A stretch of 64,000 bases of DNA from CALMFG01 sp963666035 (GCA_963666035.2 CAXXJI010000016.1:138419-202418); one strand, 5' to 3'. Counted from the first letter of the stretch, positions 34,292 through 43,743 are shown. Notes: generated by a model not told the origin, from the sequence alone. Numbers and translations: made by a program.

Positions 34292-35293
34292 TTGAGAATT
34301 TGTGTAGACGCCATGGGCGGAGACCATGCTCCAGCTGCGGTGATTGAAGGCGTTTCGGCGGCGATCAAGGATTTTGATGACATCACGCTGGTGCTGACCG
34401 GAAAAAAAGAAGTGATCGAAACTGAGCTGAACAAGTATTCAGTGGATCGGTCACGGATTGAGATTGTCGATTGCCGCGAAGTGATTGAGATGACAGACAA
34501 AGCGGTGGACGCCATCAAGAAGAAAAAGGATTCTTCGATGGTGCGCGGCTTTGAGCTGGTGAGGGACGGAGACTGCGATGTTTTTTTAACGGCGGGCCAT
34601 TCGGGTGCACTGGTTGCCGGAGCCACGCTGATTGTTCGGCGCATCAAAGGTGTATCGCGTCCGGCGTTCTGTCCGGTTTTGCCCACGCGTACAGGCAGCG
34701 TTCTGTTGTTGGACAGCGGCGCCAACGTAGATTGCAAACCGTTCTATTTGGCCCAGTGGGGTGTGATTGGCTCGGTTTATATGCGGTGTGTAATGGACAT
34801 TCAAAACCCGCGTGTCGGTTTAATCAACAACGGTACCGAACCCGGTAAAGGCAATGCACAGACCATCGAAGCCTATAAGCTGATGGAAGAAGAGAAGCAC
34901 ATCAATTTTAAGGGCAATGTTGAAGGACGGGAAATGCTCTCGGGCGATTACGACGTGGTGGTGGCCGATGGATTTGTCGGCAATGTGGCCTTAAAGCTGG
35001 TGGAGGGACTGGCCAAGACGATGACTGGAATGCTGAAAGATGAGCTGACCAAAGGATTTTTTACCAAGATCGGCGCGTTGATGGCCAAACCTGGGTTTAA
35101 GCGGTTTAAGGCGCGGCTGGATTATTCCGAGCTTGGTGGTGCGCTGCTGCTCGGGGTCAACGGCGGAGTCATTAAGGTGCACGGGTCGTCCGACGCAAAA
35201 ACCTTCCAGTCGGGTATCCGGCAGGCAAGAAAGTTTATTATTTCTGGTGTTGTGGAAAACATCAAGAATGATATACAGAGTATTACAGAATAA
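34292..35293 (+). CDS. plsX: Phosphate acyltransferase PlsX
   Basis: PlsX makes acyl phosphate from acyl-ACP, feeding PlsY in phospholipid synthesis at the inner membrane face. The 333-residue protein begins RICVDAMGGDHAPAAVIEG and has FLTAGHSGALVAGATLIVRRIKG with the LLDSGANVDCKP motif, all typical. The start is TTG 34292 with AGGGTG upstream. acpP, the acyl carrier protein whose acyl groups PlsX uses, follows 35 bp later. No fapR or fab genes lie nearby, unlike the B. subtilis arrangement. Confidence 0.95.
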   Translation: MRICVDAMGGDHAPAAVIEGVSAAIKDFDDITLVLTGKKEVIETELNKYSVDRSRIEIVDCREVIEMTDKAVDAIKKKKDSSMVRGFELVRDGDCDVFLTAGHSGALVAGATLIVRRIKGVSRPAFCPVLPTRTGSVLLLDSGANVDCKPFYLAQWGVIGSVYMRCVMDIQNPRVGLINNGTEPGKGNAQTIEAYKLMEEEKHINFKGNVEGREMLSGDYDVVVADGFVGNVALKLVEGLAKTMTGMLKDELTKGFFTKIGALMAKPGFKRFKARLDYSELGGALLLGVNGGVIKVHGSSDAKTFQSGIRQARKFIISGVVENIKNDIQSITE

Positions 35294-35328
35294 CGCTTTA
35301 GTTTTCTACGGAGGTGAAAGAAAGTATC

Positions 35329-35559
35329 ATGGTATTTGAAAAAATCAGAAAGATTTTGGCTGACCAACTGGAGATTGAGGAGAATAAAATCACACTGGAC
35401 TCCAACCTGGTGGATGACTTGAACGCTGATTCACTGGATATCGTTGAACTCATCATGGATGTTGAACAGGAATATGACATCACCATCCCTGATGAAGATT
35501 TACCGGCGGTTGTAACCGTCAAGGATATCGTAAGCTATATTGAATCGCAAGTGAATTAG
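35329..35559 (+). CDS. acpP: Acyl carrier protein
   Basis: A 76-residue acidic four-helix protein that carries fatty acyl chains on phosphopantetheine. The attachment serine is S35 in LNADSLDIVEL. ATG 35329 is chosen; GGAGGTG lies 12 nt upstream, slightly long, and the GTG at 35314 is inside that Shine-Dalgarno. The gene follows plsX and is closed by a strong hairpin. Confidence 0.96.
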   Translation: MVFEKIRKILADQLEIEENKITLDSNLVDDLNADSLDIVELIMDVEQEYDITIPDEDLPAVVTVKDIVSYIESQVN

Positions 35560-35580
35560 TCCTTAACCATGTTATTTGAT

Positions 35581-35613
35581 GAAGCCTCATATCCTTTGAG
35601 GCTTCGTTTCTTT
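35581..35613 (+). terminator. Terminator after acpP
   Basis: A perfect 9-bp stem (GAAGCCTCA with TGAGGCTTC), 7-nt loop, and a T-rich tail (GTTTCTTT). Confidence 0.7.
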
Positions 35614-35701
35614 AAAAACCTTGATTGCAGTATTAAAAATATGACTTAAGATCAAAGATGTATTAAGTGATATATTTAATCCTACATCATAAATTTAACG
35701 G

Positions 35702-36388
35702 ATGAGCGAATATAAAAAACTTGAAGATACGCTGGGATACCAATTTAAGGATTTAAGTCTGCTTGAAAAAGCGTTGACGCATTCCAGCCTGTCCAAAGAA
35801 GAGAATAATGAACGTCTGGAGTTTTTGGGCGATGCGGTGCTGGATCTGATTATTTCAGAATACCTGTTCACGCTGAAACGAGATTTTCACGAGGGAAAAC
35901 TCACCAAGACCCGTGCGGCCATCGTCACCGAAAAATCGTTGTACGAGGTGGCCAAGCATATTAAGATAGCAGGATATCTTAAACTCGGCAAAGGCGAGGA
36001 TCAGGGCGGCGGACGGAACAAGTCGTCAATTCTTGCGGATACCATAGAAGCGACCATTGGAGCCATCTATCTCGACAGCGGATATGAGAACACCAAAGCG
36101 GTGGTTTTGGCGCTGTTTGGCAGCAATATCGAATCGGTGCTTTCTGGCGGCGGGTTTAAAGACTATAAAACGCGTTTGCAGGAATATTTCCATAAAGTAC
36201 CGAACACCAAGATTACCTATATTGTCTACAAACAAAAGGGACCTCCGCATAGCAGGACGTTTTATGTCAATTTCATCGTCAACGGGCAGGTGTTCACCAA
36301 TGGTTCTGGAAAAACCAAAAAAGAAGCAGAACAACTGGCAGCGAAAAAAGCACTCAAGATTGTGCCTAAAAAATTTAGACAGGAGTGA
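35702..36388 (+). CDS. rnc: Ribonuclease III
   Basis: RNase III cuts double-stranded RNA, including rRNA precursors. The 228-residue protein has the catalytic signature NERLEFLGDAVLDLII near residue 38, DTIEATIGAIYLDSG near 108, and a C-terminal double-stranded RNA-binding domain (YKTRLQEYFH through KKEAEQLAAKKAL). ATG 35702 lacks a convincing Shine-Dalgarno. In many Bacillota rnc is followed by smc and ftsY; here glyA comes next after 6 bp. Confidence 0.95.
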   Translation: MSEYKKLEDTLGYQFKDLSLLEKALTHSSLSKEENNERLEFLGDAVLDLIISEYLFTLKRDFHEGKLTKTRAAIVTEKSLYEVAKHIKIAGYLKLGKGEDQGGGRNKSSILADTIEATIGAIYLDSGYENTKAVVLALFGSNIESVLSGGGFKDYKTRLQEYFHKVPNTKITYIVYKQKGPPHSRTFYVNFIVNGQVFTNGSGKTKKEAEQLAAKKALKIVPKKFRQE

Positions 36389-36394
36389 TGAAAT

Positions 36395-37633
36395 ATGTTG
36401 GACTTTAGTAAGGTGAAAGCGGTGGACGAAGCGGTCTATACCGCCATGATGGATGAGCTTAATCGTCAGGAAACGCATATTGAACTGATCGCATCCGAGA
36501 ACTTTGTTTCGGAAGCGGTGATGAACGCGATGGGGTCCCATCTGACCAACAAATACGCAGAAGGGTACCCGGGCAAACGCTATTACGGCGGATGCGAATT
36601 TGTGGATGTGGCTGAAACGTTAGCCATTGACCGTGCCAAAGCGCTTTTTGGTGCCGAGCACGCCAACGTACAACCGCATTCTGGCGCACAGGCCAATACA
36701 GCGGTATATTTTGCGATGATGCAGCCCGGCGATACGCTGATGGGTATGGATTTGGCACACGGCGGACATTTGACTCATGGCATGAAGATTAATTATTCGG
36801 GAACATATTTCAATATCGTGCCCTATCATGTCACGAAAGAGACGCAGACGATTGACTATGACGAAGTCAGAAGACTGGCGCTTGAAAGTAAGCCCAAGAT
36901 GATTGTGGCGGGCGCATCGGCCTATCCTAGAATCATCGATTTTAAGAAATTCAGCGACATCGCCAAAGAAGTCGGCGCATATTTAATGGTGGATATGGCG
37001 CATATTGCGGGACTGGTTGCTGCAGGACTGCATCCGTCTCCGGTGCCGTATGCTGATTTTGTTACCACCACAACGCACAAGACTTTGCGCGGCCCCAGAG
37101 GCGGCATGATTTTGTGCAAGGAAGAGTACGCAAAGGCGATTGACAAAGCGATCTTCCCGGGTACGCAGGGCGGCCCGCTGATGCATGTGATTGCGGCCAA
37201 AGCCGTCAGCTTTTTAGAAGCGCAAGGACCGGATTTTAAAGGATATCAACAGCAGATCGTCAATAATGCTTCGGCGTTGGCTGGTGCATTGATGGAAAAC
37301 GGCTTGAACCTCGTTTCCGGCGGTACAGACAATCATCTGATGTTGGTGGATTTAAACAAAAATGACGTAACAGGCAAAGAGACTGAAACCTGGCTGGACG
37401 AAGCGAATATCACCTGTAACAAAAACACGATTCCTTTTGAAACCAAAAGTGCGTTTGTTACCAGCGGTATCCGCCTGGGCACACCCGCGGTCACCACGCG
37501 GGGCATGAAAGAACCCGAGATGGTCAAGATCGCGGAATTGATCGTAAGGGTGGTCAACACCAAGGGCGCGGCAGTGGCCGATGTGAAAACCGAAGTTTTA
37601 GCGCTGTGTGAGGCGTTCCCGCTTTATAAGTAA
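36395..37633 (+). CDS. glyA: Serine hydroxymethyltransferase
   Basis: GlyA interconverts serine and glycine while loading one-carbon units on tetrahydrofolate, linking to FolD upstream. The 412-residue PLP enzyme has IELIASENFVSEAV near the start, YAEGYPGKRYYGGCE, and the PLP lysine expected at K229 in TTHKTLRGPRGG. ATG 36395 is preceded by AGGAGTGATG. A terminator follows. Confidence 0.97.
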   Translation: MLDFSKVKAVDEAVYTAMMDELNRQETHIELIASENFVSEAVMNAMGSHLTNKYAEGYPGKRYYGGCEFVDVAETLAIDRAKALFGAEHANVQPHSGAQANTAVYFAMMQPGDTLMGMDLAHGGHLTHGMKINYSGTYFNIVPYHVTKETQTIDYDEVRRLALESKPKMIVAGASAYPRIIDFKKFSDIAKEVGAYLMVDMAHIAGLVAAGLHPSPVPYADFVTTTTHKTLRGPRGGMILCKEEYAKAIDKAIFPGTQGGPLMHVIAAKAVSFLEAQGPDFKGYQQQIVNNASALAGALMENGLNLVSGGTDNHLMLVDLNKNDVTGKETETWLDEANITCNKNTIPFETKSAFVTSGIRLGTPAVTTRGMKEPEMVKIAELIVRVVNTKGAAVADVKTEVLALCEAFPLYK

Positions 37634-37655
37634 ATTTAATTTATCAATATCAATC

Positions 37656-37696
37656 GCGTCATTGATCTAAACCATGCGGTCAACGGCGCTTTTTTT
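37656..37696 (+). terminator. Terminator after glyA
   Basis: A 10-position stem (GCGTCATTGA at 37656-37665 with TCAACGGCGC at 37680-37689; one mismatch and one G-T), 14-nt loop and seven T. Confidence 0.65.
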
Positions 37697-37708
37697 ATTG
37701 GAAGTGTC

Positions 37709-37753
37709 AGCGGTAACAATTTAAACCATTCTGTAAATAATCAAGTTACCGCT
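37709..37753 (+). repeat. Inverted repeat upstream of mreC
   Basis: Perfect 9-bp arms AGCGGTAAC (37709-37717) and GTTACCGCT (37745-37753) separated by 27 bp. The right arm touches the -35 box of the mreC promoter. This could be an operator or a chance repeat; no T-run follows it. Confidence 0.5.
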
Positions 37754-37781
37754 TAACCCGAAATTATAAATATGCTATAAT
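37753..37781 (+). promoter_or_regulatory. Promoter of the mreC-mreD-mrdA operon
   Basis: TTAACC at 37753-37758, a 17-bp spacer and TATAAT at 37776-37781 with a TGC extended -10 element. Confidence 0.65.
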
Positions 37782-37817
37782 GCGTTAGCATCTAAAATCG
37801 AAAAAAAAGTAGAAATT

Positions 37818-38747
37818 ATGGCTAAGAAAAAAGGGATTATTAAAAACAGGCCGGCACTGATTACGGTCATCGTTGTCTTCATCCTCATCGCTTTGATGGT
37901 GATGACTTCGGGCGACCAGAACATGAGCGGCGGAGAATCGGTGGTTGGTTCCATTTTGATGCCGGTTCAAAGCGGTATCTATTCGGTGACCGATAAAATC
38001 GGGAATTTTTTTGAGCGCGTTTTTGCGCCCAGTGACTTGCGAGAAGAAAACAAAACCCTGCGCGAGGAGATTGCGCAGTATAAAAACGATCTGAATACGC
38101 TGGAAGAGCTGAAAAAGGAAAATGAGCGATTGAAAGCGCTGTTGGTGTTTAAAGACGAGAACACCGAATATACCGTCGTCACAGCCAAGGTGACTGGGAA
38201 AGATTCGAGTAACTATTTCAGCATCTTCACCATCAACCGCGGGGTGCTGGACGGCGTAAAGCAAGATATGCCGGTGATAACCGAAGACGGATTGGTCGGG
38301 CGCATCATTGAAACCGGAGCGAATTGGTCAAAGGTGATGAGCATTATCGATTATGACAGCGGGGTCTCGGCCATTGTGGAACTGACGCGTGACAACGGCG
38401 TAGTACAGGGCACCACCCTAAGCAACACGGCCGAACCGCTTTTAGAGATGGATTTTTTGCCCTTTGATGCCGATATTCTGCCGGGCTATCGTGTCATAAC
38501 CTCCGGCCTTGGCGGTGTATACCCAAAGGGTCTGATTATCGGCGATACGGTGGAGATTACCCGAAGCAGTGACAACAGCCAGGAAAAAGCCTATGTCAAT
38601 CCGGCGGTTGATTTTCTGCACCTCGAAGAAGTGATGATTATCACCCAGTTTGAATCGGAAAAAGACACCGCAGAAGCCGAAGCGGCGGCCGAACCTTCTC
38701 CGACACCTTCGGAAGACCCGAACAACATTATCGTGGTGGGGGAATAG
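37818..38747 (+). CDS. mreC: Rod shape-determining protein MreC
   Basis: MreC is the extracytoplasmic scaffold of the elongasome and activates PBP2. The 309-residue protein has one N-terminal membrane helix (about 12-31), a coiled coil (about 70-110, LREENKTLREEIAQYKN), then the beta-rich MreC domain with FTINRGVLDGVKQDMPV and GLVGRIIETG. The tail (about 280-309) is Pro/Glu/Ala rich. mreB, usually just upstream, is absent; glyA stands there. ATG 37818. Confidence 0.93.
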   Translation: MAKKKGIIKNRPALITVIVVFILIALMVMTSGDQNMSGGESVVGSILMPVQSGIYSVTDKIGNFFERVFAPSDLREENKTLREEIAQYKNDLNTLEELKKENERLKALLVFKDENTEYTVVTAKVTGKDSSNYFSIFTINRGVLDGVKQDMPVITEDGLVGRIIETGANWSKVMSIIDYDSGVSAIVELTRDNGVVQGTTLSNTAEPLLEMDFLPFDADILPGYRVITSGLGGVYPKGLIIGDTVEITRSSDNSQEKAYVNPAVDFLHLEEVMIITQFESEKDTAEAEAAAEPSPTPSEDPNNIIVVGE

Positions 38748-38751
38748 TGAC

Positions 38752-39273
38752 ATGAAACTTGTTGTAATGGGTGTGCTGATTCTCATCAATGTCATCCTTT
38801 CCGGCTCAGTGTTTTCCCAAATCTATATGTTCGGGATTACGCCGGATATTCTCATTTGCTTTACCGCATCGATTATTGCCATCGAAAAACGTGTCAATGG
38901 TGTGATATTCGCGATGGCGGGAGCGCTTTTGATGGATATCGCGTATGGACCCAGCATTGGGTTTTATACGCTTCAATACTTTATTGCGGCGATTGCCATG
39001 TACTATTTTGCCTCGCGCATGTACACATATAATTTCTACGCGGCTTCGCTGTTGGCTGCGGCCGGCGTGGTGGTCAAAGAGATTATCGCAATGATGATCG
39101 TCTTTTTTATGGGTAGGCCTTTCAGCGGCATGTATGTGCTGGTGCGCTATGCTATTCCCGCTGCGTTGACCACCGGTGTTTTGACGTTGTTGACCGAACT
39201 TATGATGAAATGGCTCTACAGATTCAAGTTTATGACAAGAAAAGCAACCACGGAATTTTTGGATAACCTATAG
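38752..39273 (+). CDS. mreD: Rod shape-determining protein MreD
   Basis: MreD is the small polytopic membrane partner of MreC. The product of 173 residues has about five or six helices and the family core FGITPDILICFTASIIAI and MAGALLMDIAYGPSIGFYTL. I choose ATG 38752, preceded by GGGGGAATAG; upstream in-frame codons lie inside mreC. mrdA starts about 10 bp after its stop. Confidence 0.9.
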   Translation: MKLVVMGVLILINVILSGSVFSQIYMFGITPDILICFTASIIAIEKRVNGVIFAMAGALLMDIAYGPSIGFYTLQYFIAAIAMYYFASRMYTYNFYAASLLAAAGVVVKEIIAMMIVFFMGRPFSGMYVLVRYAIPAALTTGVLTLLTELMMKWLYRFKFMTRKATTEFLDNL

Positions 39274-39283
39274 GATATTGATG

Positions 39284-41773
39284 ATGAAACACAGCTTGGA
39301 AAACCGTTATAAAATTTTCGGCATCGTTCTGTTTGCCATGTTTATGGTCTTGGTCTTCACATTGGCCAAGCTCACCGTTGTAGACGGCGAGGATTATCTG
39401 GAACTCTCCGAAAACCGTAAAAGAAAAACCGTTGCAGTTCAGGGTACGCGCGGTTCCATCATGGACCGAAACGGCCTGCCTTTGGCATATGATGAAAAAT
39501 CCTTTAACGTTTCTGTGGTGAAAGATCCGACGATCAACTCTACCGCGGCGCGTGCCTATTATACGGATATTTTTATTAGAGCCATTGATATTGTCGAAGC
39601 GCATGAAGGCAATATCATCGATACGTTTGTGATTAAACGGGATACGGACGGCAATTTCTATTTCGACTTTGGTATCGAAAACGCTGAAGCCAAGAAAAAA
39701 CGTGAGGCATCATGGCGTACAAACATGTTCGTGGGTACCGAGCGCACGCCCGAAGAGATCTATGTGGAGCTGAGAGCACGTTTTTTGATACCCGAAGAAT
39801 ATGATTATGAAGAAGCGCGAAAGCTTTTGTCCATATGGCAGGAAGTTCAGCTTTCCTCTTACCGCGCGTATGTGCCGGTGACCATCGCCGAGGACGTCGA
39901 TTTCTATACCGTTTCCGAGATTGAAACCCGCGGTAACGAGCTGGAAGGTGTATCGATTGAAGAGTCAACGGTGCGCACCTATGTGCAGGGCGATGTAGCG
40001 GCGCATGTTATCGGATATCTGGGAAAAATCAATACTGAGGCGGCCGCCGAACAGTATTCGGCCAAGGGCTACGACCTGGATAATCTGGTGGGTATTGCCG
40101 GTATTGAAGCGGCGATGGAAGACGTTTTGACGGGTAACAGCACAGAGCGGCAGGGTACGCAGGAAGTTGAGGTGAACAGCCGCGGTGCGATCACCAAGGT
40201 TTTAACCTCCACACCCGCAAAGCAGGGAAATTCGGTGATGCTGACGATCGACATCGGTCTGCAGATGGCGGTGGAGGAATCTTTGGCTGCCCGAGTACCC
40301 GAAATTGAAGAGTATGAGCATCAGCTGATTGTCAACCGGCCATGGCGGTACGCAGAATATATCGCAGAAGATGACGCGGAAAATGCGGTTGACATCAATG
40401 GCACTAAATACGATATTGAATTTGCCAACTCAGGCGCCGCAGTGGTGATGGATGTGAAAACCGGTGAGATTTTGGGTATCGCATCCTATCCAAGCTATGA
40501 TTTAAATCTGTTCACCGGTGGTATCAGCGATGAAAACTATCAGGCGTTGGCGAATGACCCCGCTTCACCCCTGTTTAACAAAGCGGTATACACACAGATT
40601 GCGCCGGGATCGGTCTTTAAGCTGGCAACTGCGCTGGGCGCGCTGATGAATCCGGACAGCGGCATCACGCTGGATACCCGTATTGATGACTTAGGGCCGT
40701 ATACCAAATATGTGCTTCATGGTAAATCGAAACAATGCTGGGTGGCGCCGAATTTCTATCTGCACAAAAATCAGGATTTGTCGGACGGACTGATGAACTC
40801 CTGTAACTACTATTTTTTCACTATTGCGGACGCGACGGGCAACGACAATGTTGTCAAATGGGCCACAGAGTTTGGGTTGAATGCATCGACCGGCATCGAA
40901 CTTGTCGGTGAACCTGTGGGACAGGTAGGCAACCAAACGGTGCTTTATGATAACACGAAATCGGTTTATGAACAGGCGACATCGATTCCTTACCTGGTTC
41001 ATCGGTTGATACGCGCAGAATTAAGAGAAATTGCGGAATTTCGGGGCGTGGAATATACGGACGATGAGATATTCAATACGGCGTCTAAGCTGTTGAAAGT
41101 GGCAGGATCGGGCACCACACAAACAGGACCGGCCATCCGGCGGATTCTTTCGGAAGAAATGCATATCTCGGAGACCATGTCGCATCAGCGACTTTGGGAC
41201 AAAGGCATCGCGTCGATACTCACTGAGCTGCAATGGAGTCCGGACATGACGCTGGCTACCGCGATCGGTCAGGGAGTTACCTCGGTTACGCCTTTGGAAC
41301 TGGTGCGCTATATGGCCGCGGCGGCCAACGGCGGTACGGTATTCAACCTGCATCTGGTGGACAAAATCATATCGCCGGAGGGCGAGGTGATTGAGGAAAT
41401 TAAACCTTCAGTTTTCAATGAGATGGACGATGTGCCAGATGAATTTTGGCAAGAGATGCGGCAGGGTATGCGAGATGTGGTGCAGAGAGGAACGGCAGCC
41501 GCCTATTTTTCCGATTATGAATACATTGACGAGATTGCCGGGAAAACGGGTACTGCGGAAACCAATGTAATCGATATAGAAAACTCGGCGTGGTTTATCG
41601 CCTTTGCGCCGTACGATGACCCTGAGATTGCGATTTGCGTGATGATTCCCCAAGGTTATTCCGGCGGACTTGCGGCGCTGGTGGCACAGGATATTGTTAC
41701 CTACTATTTAGACAAAAAAAAGGAAGCAGCGCCCGAAACTGTACCCGAAATCAACGAATCGGTGGTCAGATAG
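39284..41773 (+). CDS. mrdA: Penicillin-binding protein 2 (elongasome transpeptidase)
   Basis: PBP2 crosslinks peptidoglycan during rod elongation, paired with the polymerase RodA. The 829-residue protein has one membrane helix (about 10-30), a dimerisation domain beginning TRGSIMDRNGLPLAYD, and a transpeptidase domain with SxxK at S443 (PGSVFKLA), SCN at S506 and KTG at K754. About 150-200 residues more than usual are spread over the dimerisation domain and between SCN and KTG. The C-terminal tail is acidic. ATG 39284 is chosen on AGGA spacing; ATG 39281 is equally possible. Confidence 0.92.
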   Translation: MKHSLENRYKIFGIVLFAMFMVLVFTLAKLTVVDGEDYLELSENRKRKTVAVQGTRGSIMDRNGLPLAYDEKSFNVSVVKDPTINSTAARAYYTDIFIRAIDIVEAHEGNIIDTFVIKRDTDGNFYFDFGIENAEAKKKREASWRTNMFVGTERTPEEIYVELRARFLIPEEYDYEEARKLLSIWQEVQLSSYRAYVPVTIAEDVDFYTVSEIETRGNELEGVSIEESTVRTYVQGDVAAHVIGYLGKINTEAAAEQYSAKGYDLDNLVGIAGIEAAMEDVLTGNSTERQGTQEVEVNSRGAITKVLTSTPAKQGNSVMLTIDIGLQMAVEESLAARVPEIEEYEHQLIVNRPWRYAEYIAEDDAENAVDINGTKYDIEFANSGAAVVMDVKTGEILGIASYPSYDLNLFTGGISDENYQALANDPASPLFNKAVYTQIAPGSVFKLATALGALMNPDSGITLDTRIDDLGPYTKYVLHGKSKQCWVAPNFYLHKNQDLSDGLMNSCNYYFFTIADATGNDNVVKWATEFGLNASTGIELVGEPVGQVGNQTVLYDNTKSVYEQATSIPYLVHRLIRAELREIAEFRGVEYTDDEIFNTASKLLKVAGSGTTQTGPAIRRILSEEMHISETMSHQRLWDKGIASILTELQWSPDMTLATAIGQGVTSVTPLELVRYMAAAANGGTVFNLHLVDKIISPEGEVIEEIKPSVFNEMDDVPDEFWQEMRQGMRDVVQRGTAAAYFSDYEYIDEIAGKTGTAETNVIDIENSAWFIAFAPYDDPEIAICVMIPQGYSGGLAALVAQDIVTYYLDKKKEAAPETVPEINESVVR

Positions 41774-41795
41774 GCCATATCTAGTGGTTTAACGC

Positions 41796-41824
41796 TTGCG
41801 GAATATACAATTTACGTGTAAAAT
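41796..41824 (+). promoter_or_regulatory. Promoter of minCDE
   Basis: TTGCGG at 41796-41801, a 17-bp spacer and TAAAAT at 41819-41824, 33 bp before the minC start. Confidence 0.5.
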
Positions 41825-41856
41825 TAAATTAAGTTTTAAGCTGTGGAGGAAAGTGT

Positions 41857-42618
41857 TTGGATATCAATGTGGTTTCGATAAAAGGCAGGGGCAGCGGACT
41901 GATTGAAATTCGGTTTGCGCAGGATATTGCCTATCAACAGATTCGTGAAGGGTTTGTGGACAAACTCTCGGGATCGAAGGCTTTTTTTCAAGGCTCCAAC
42001 CCCAAAGTGATTATTTGGGGCAGGGAGATGAACAAAGCTCAGAAATGGGATATCCGGAACCTGCTTGCCATGGATTATGATATCACCAACGTCAAGTTTG
42101 AGGACGAGTTGGACGAAGACGAGATGGAGCTGATTAGCGGCTCTGAAGTGGCGGAACCCAATCAGACGCCGATCCGAAAAGTCAGTGACTTATCGGTGAA
42201 GACATTTCTTGGTAATGAAGATGACTTTGAAAAAATGATGGACGAAGAGGAACGTGCGCAGCATGAGCACGCCAAGGTCTTTGACCATTCTGTTTTTTTA
42301 TACAGCACCATCAGATCGGGTCAGCGGATTGAAGTGGAGGGCGACATCACGGTGATCGGCGATGTCAATGACGGCGCAGAAGTGTTTGCCACCGGCAGTA
42401 TTGCAGTGATGGGTGCACTGAGAGGGCTGGTACACGCCGGCTCGCAGGGCGAGAACAGTGCGGTCGTTTCGGCCGTGCGCTTAACGCCAAAACAGATGCG
42501 TATCGGTACGCGAATTGCCGCGTTCCCCGAAGGACAGTCCGGTAAAGTTCCCGAGATCGCACGTGTCATTAATGATAAAATCGTTGTGGCGCCGCTGCTC
42601 GGCAGAGGCACCAAGTAA
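41857..42618 (+). CDS. minC: Septum site-determining protein MinC
   Basis: MinC blocks FtsZ ring assembly away from mid-cell. The 253-residue protein has a less conserved N-terminal domain (about 1-105) and the right-handed beta-helix MinC_C domain (about 145-250) with GDVNDGAEVFATGSIAVMG, GLVHAGSQGENSAVV and IGTRIAAFPE. The start is TTG 41857 with GGAGGAAAG upstream. The minD gene follows 31 bp later. Confidence 0.92.
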   Translation: MDINVVSIKGRGSGLIEIRFAQDIAYQQIREGFVDKLSGSKAFFQGSNPKVIIWGREMNKAQKWDIRNLLAMDYDITNVKFEDELDEDEMELISGSEVAEPNQTPIRKVSDLSVKTFLGNEDDFEKMMDEEERAQHEHAKVFDHSVFLYSTIRSGQRIEVEGDITVIGDVNDGAEVFATGSIAVMGALRGLVHAGSQGENSAVVSAVRLTPKQMRIGTRIAAFPEGQSGKVPEIARVINDKIVVAPLLGRGTK

Positions 42619-42649
42619 ACCTGAAAAAAGGAAAGGCAGACGATAAACT

Positions 42650-43432
42650 TTGGAAAACGTGATTGTTGTAACATCCGGCAAGGGCGGTGTGGGTAAAACC
42701 ACGACTGTGGCCAATCTTGGCGCAGGGTTGGCGCTGCTCGGCAAAACCACCGTGCTTATTGATACGGATATCGGGCTTAGGAATCTGGATGTTGTTTTGG
42801 GGCTGGAAAACCGTATCGTATTTGATCTGGTCGATGTGGTGGAAGGTACTTGCCGTCTGCAGCAGGCACTCATCAAGGATAAGCGTTATCCTGGGCTGTT
42901 TTTGCTTCCTGCCGCACAGACGCGTGACAAAATGGCGGTTAATCCTGAACAGATGAAAAAAGTTGTTGCAGAGCTGGAAAAAGACTTTGATTATGTGGTC
43001 ATCGACTGCCCGGCGGGCATCGAACAGGGTTTTAAAAACGCAGTAGCCGGAGCAAAATCGGCGCTGATTGTCACGGTACCCGAAGTTTCGTCCGTCCGGG
43101 ACGCCGACCGAATTATTGGTCTTCTAAACGCCGAGGGCATCGATGATGTGGCGCTTGTCATCAACCGGATTCGTCCGGAATTGGTCAAGAAGGGCGATAT
43201 GCTGACCATTGAAGACACTTTGGATATTTTAGGGATTGATCTCATTGGTGTGGTACCTGAAGACGAAGCTATTTTGCGCTCGACCAATATCGGCGAACCT
43301 GCACTGCAAGACAAAAAATCCATTGCCGGATTGGCGTTTAAGAATCTGGCAAAGCGCGTACTGGGTGAAGTGGTTGAATATATTAATTTGGGTGATAAAG
43401 GGCTGTTCTCCAAGCTCTTTAGCACAAAGTAG
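42650..43432 (+). CDS. minD: Septum site-determining ATPase MinD
   Basis: MinD is the membrane-cycling ATPase that recruits MinC. The 260-residue protein has the deviant Walker A motif SGKGGVGKTTTVANLG near residue 8, LIDTDIGLRNLDVVLG near 38, and IDCPAGIEQGF. The C-terminal NLGDKGLFSKLFSTK is the amphipathic membrane-targeting helix. The start is TTG 42650, with a Shine-Dalgarno-like GGAAAGG rather far upstream. minE follows 8 bp after the stop. Confidence 0.96.
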   Translation: MENVIVVTSGKGGVGKTTTVANLGAGLALLGKTTVLIDTDIGLRNLDVVLGLENRIVFDLVDVVEGTCRLQQALIKDKRYPGLFLLPAAQTRDKMAVNPEQMKKVVAELEKDFDYVVIDCPAGIEQGFKNAVAGAKSALIVTVPEVSSVRDADRIIGLLNAEGIDDVALVINRIRPELVKKGDMLTIEDTLDILGIDLIGVVPEDEAILRSTNIGEPALQDKKSIAGLAFKNLAKRVLGEVVEYINLGDKGLFSKLFSTK

Positions 43433-43440
43433 AGGTTGAT

Positions 43441-43698
43441 ATGTCTAGATACGGCAGAAAATCATCATCCGATATTGCGGTGGAACGCTTAAAGCTGGTT
43501 TTGGTGCATGATCGGATGGGCACCAGCCCCGACCGTAATGTCATCACGCAGATCAAACGGGATATCGTGGATGTGCTGTCAAAGTATGTTGAAGTGGATG
43601 TCGCGAATTTGGATGTGGAGATTCGTCAGTCAATTCGTGATGAGAGCGGCTATGCGGCGCATCTGACTGCCGAAATACCGATCACAAAGATTAAGTAA
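43441..43698 (+). CDS. minE: Cell division topological specificity factor MinE
   Basis: MinE stimulates MinD ATPase and confines MinCD to the poles. The 85-residue protein has AVERLKLVLVHDRMGTSPD near residue 14, the anti-MinCD/contact segment, and a C-terminal topological domain (VEVDVANLDVEIRQ). Presence of MinE implies an oscillating Min system, unlike the DivIVA/MinJ system of Bacillus. ATG 43441 is preceded by AGAGG. Confidence 0.93.
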   Translation: MSRYGRKSSSDIAVERLKLVLVHDRMGTSPDRNVITQIKRDIVDVLSKYVEVDVANLDVEIRQSIRDESGYAAHLTAEIPITKIK

Positions 43699-43743
43699 AA
43701 CAAAAAACGTTAAATCAACGAAGTGTAAACTTTTTATTATAAG

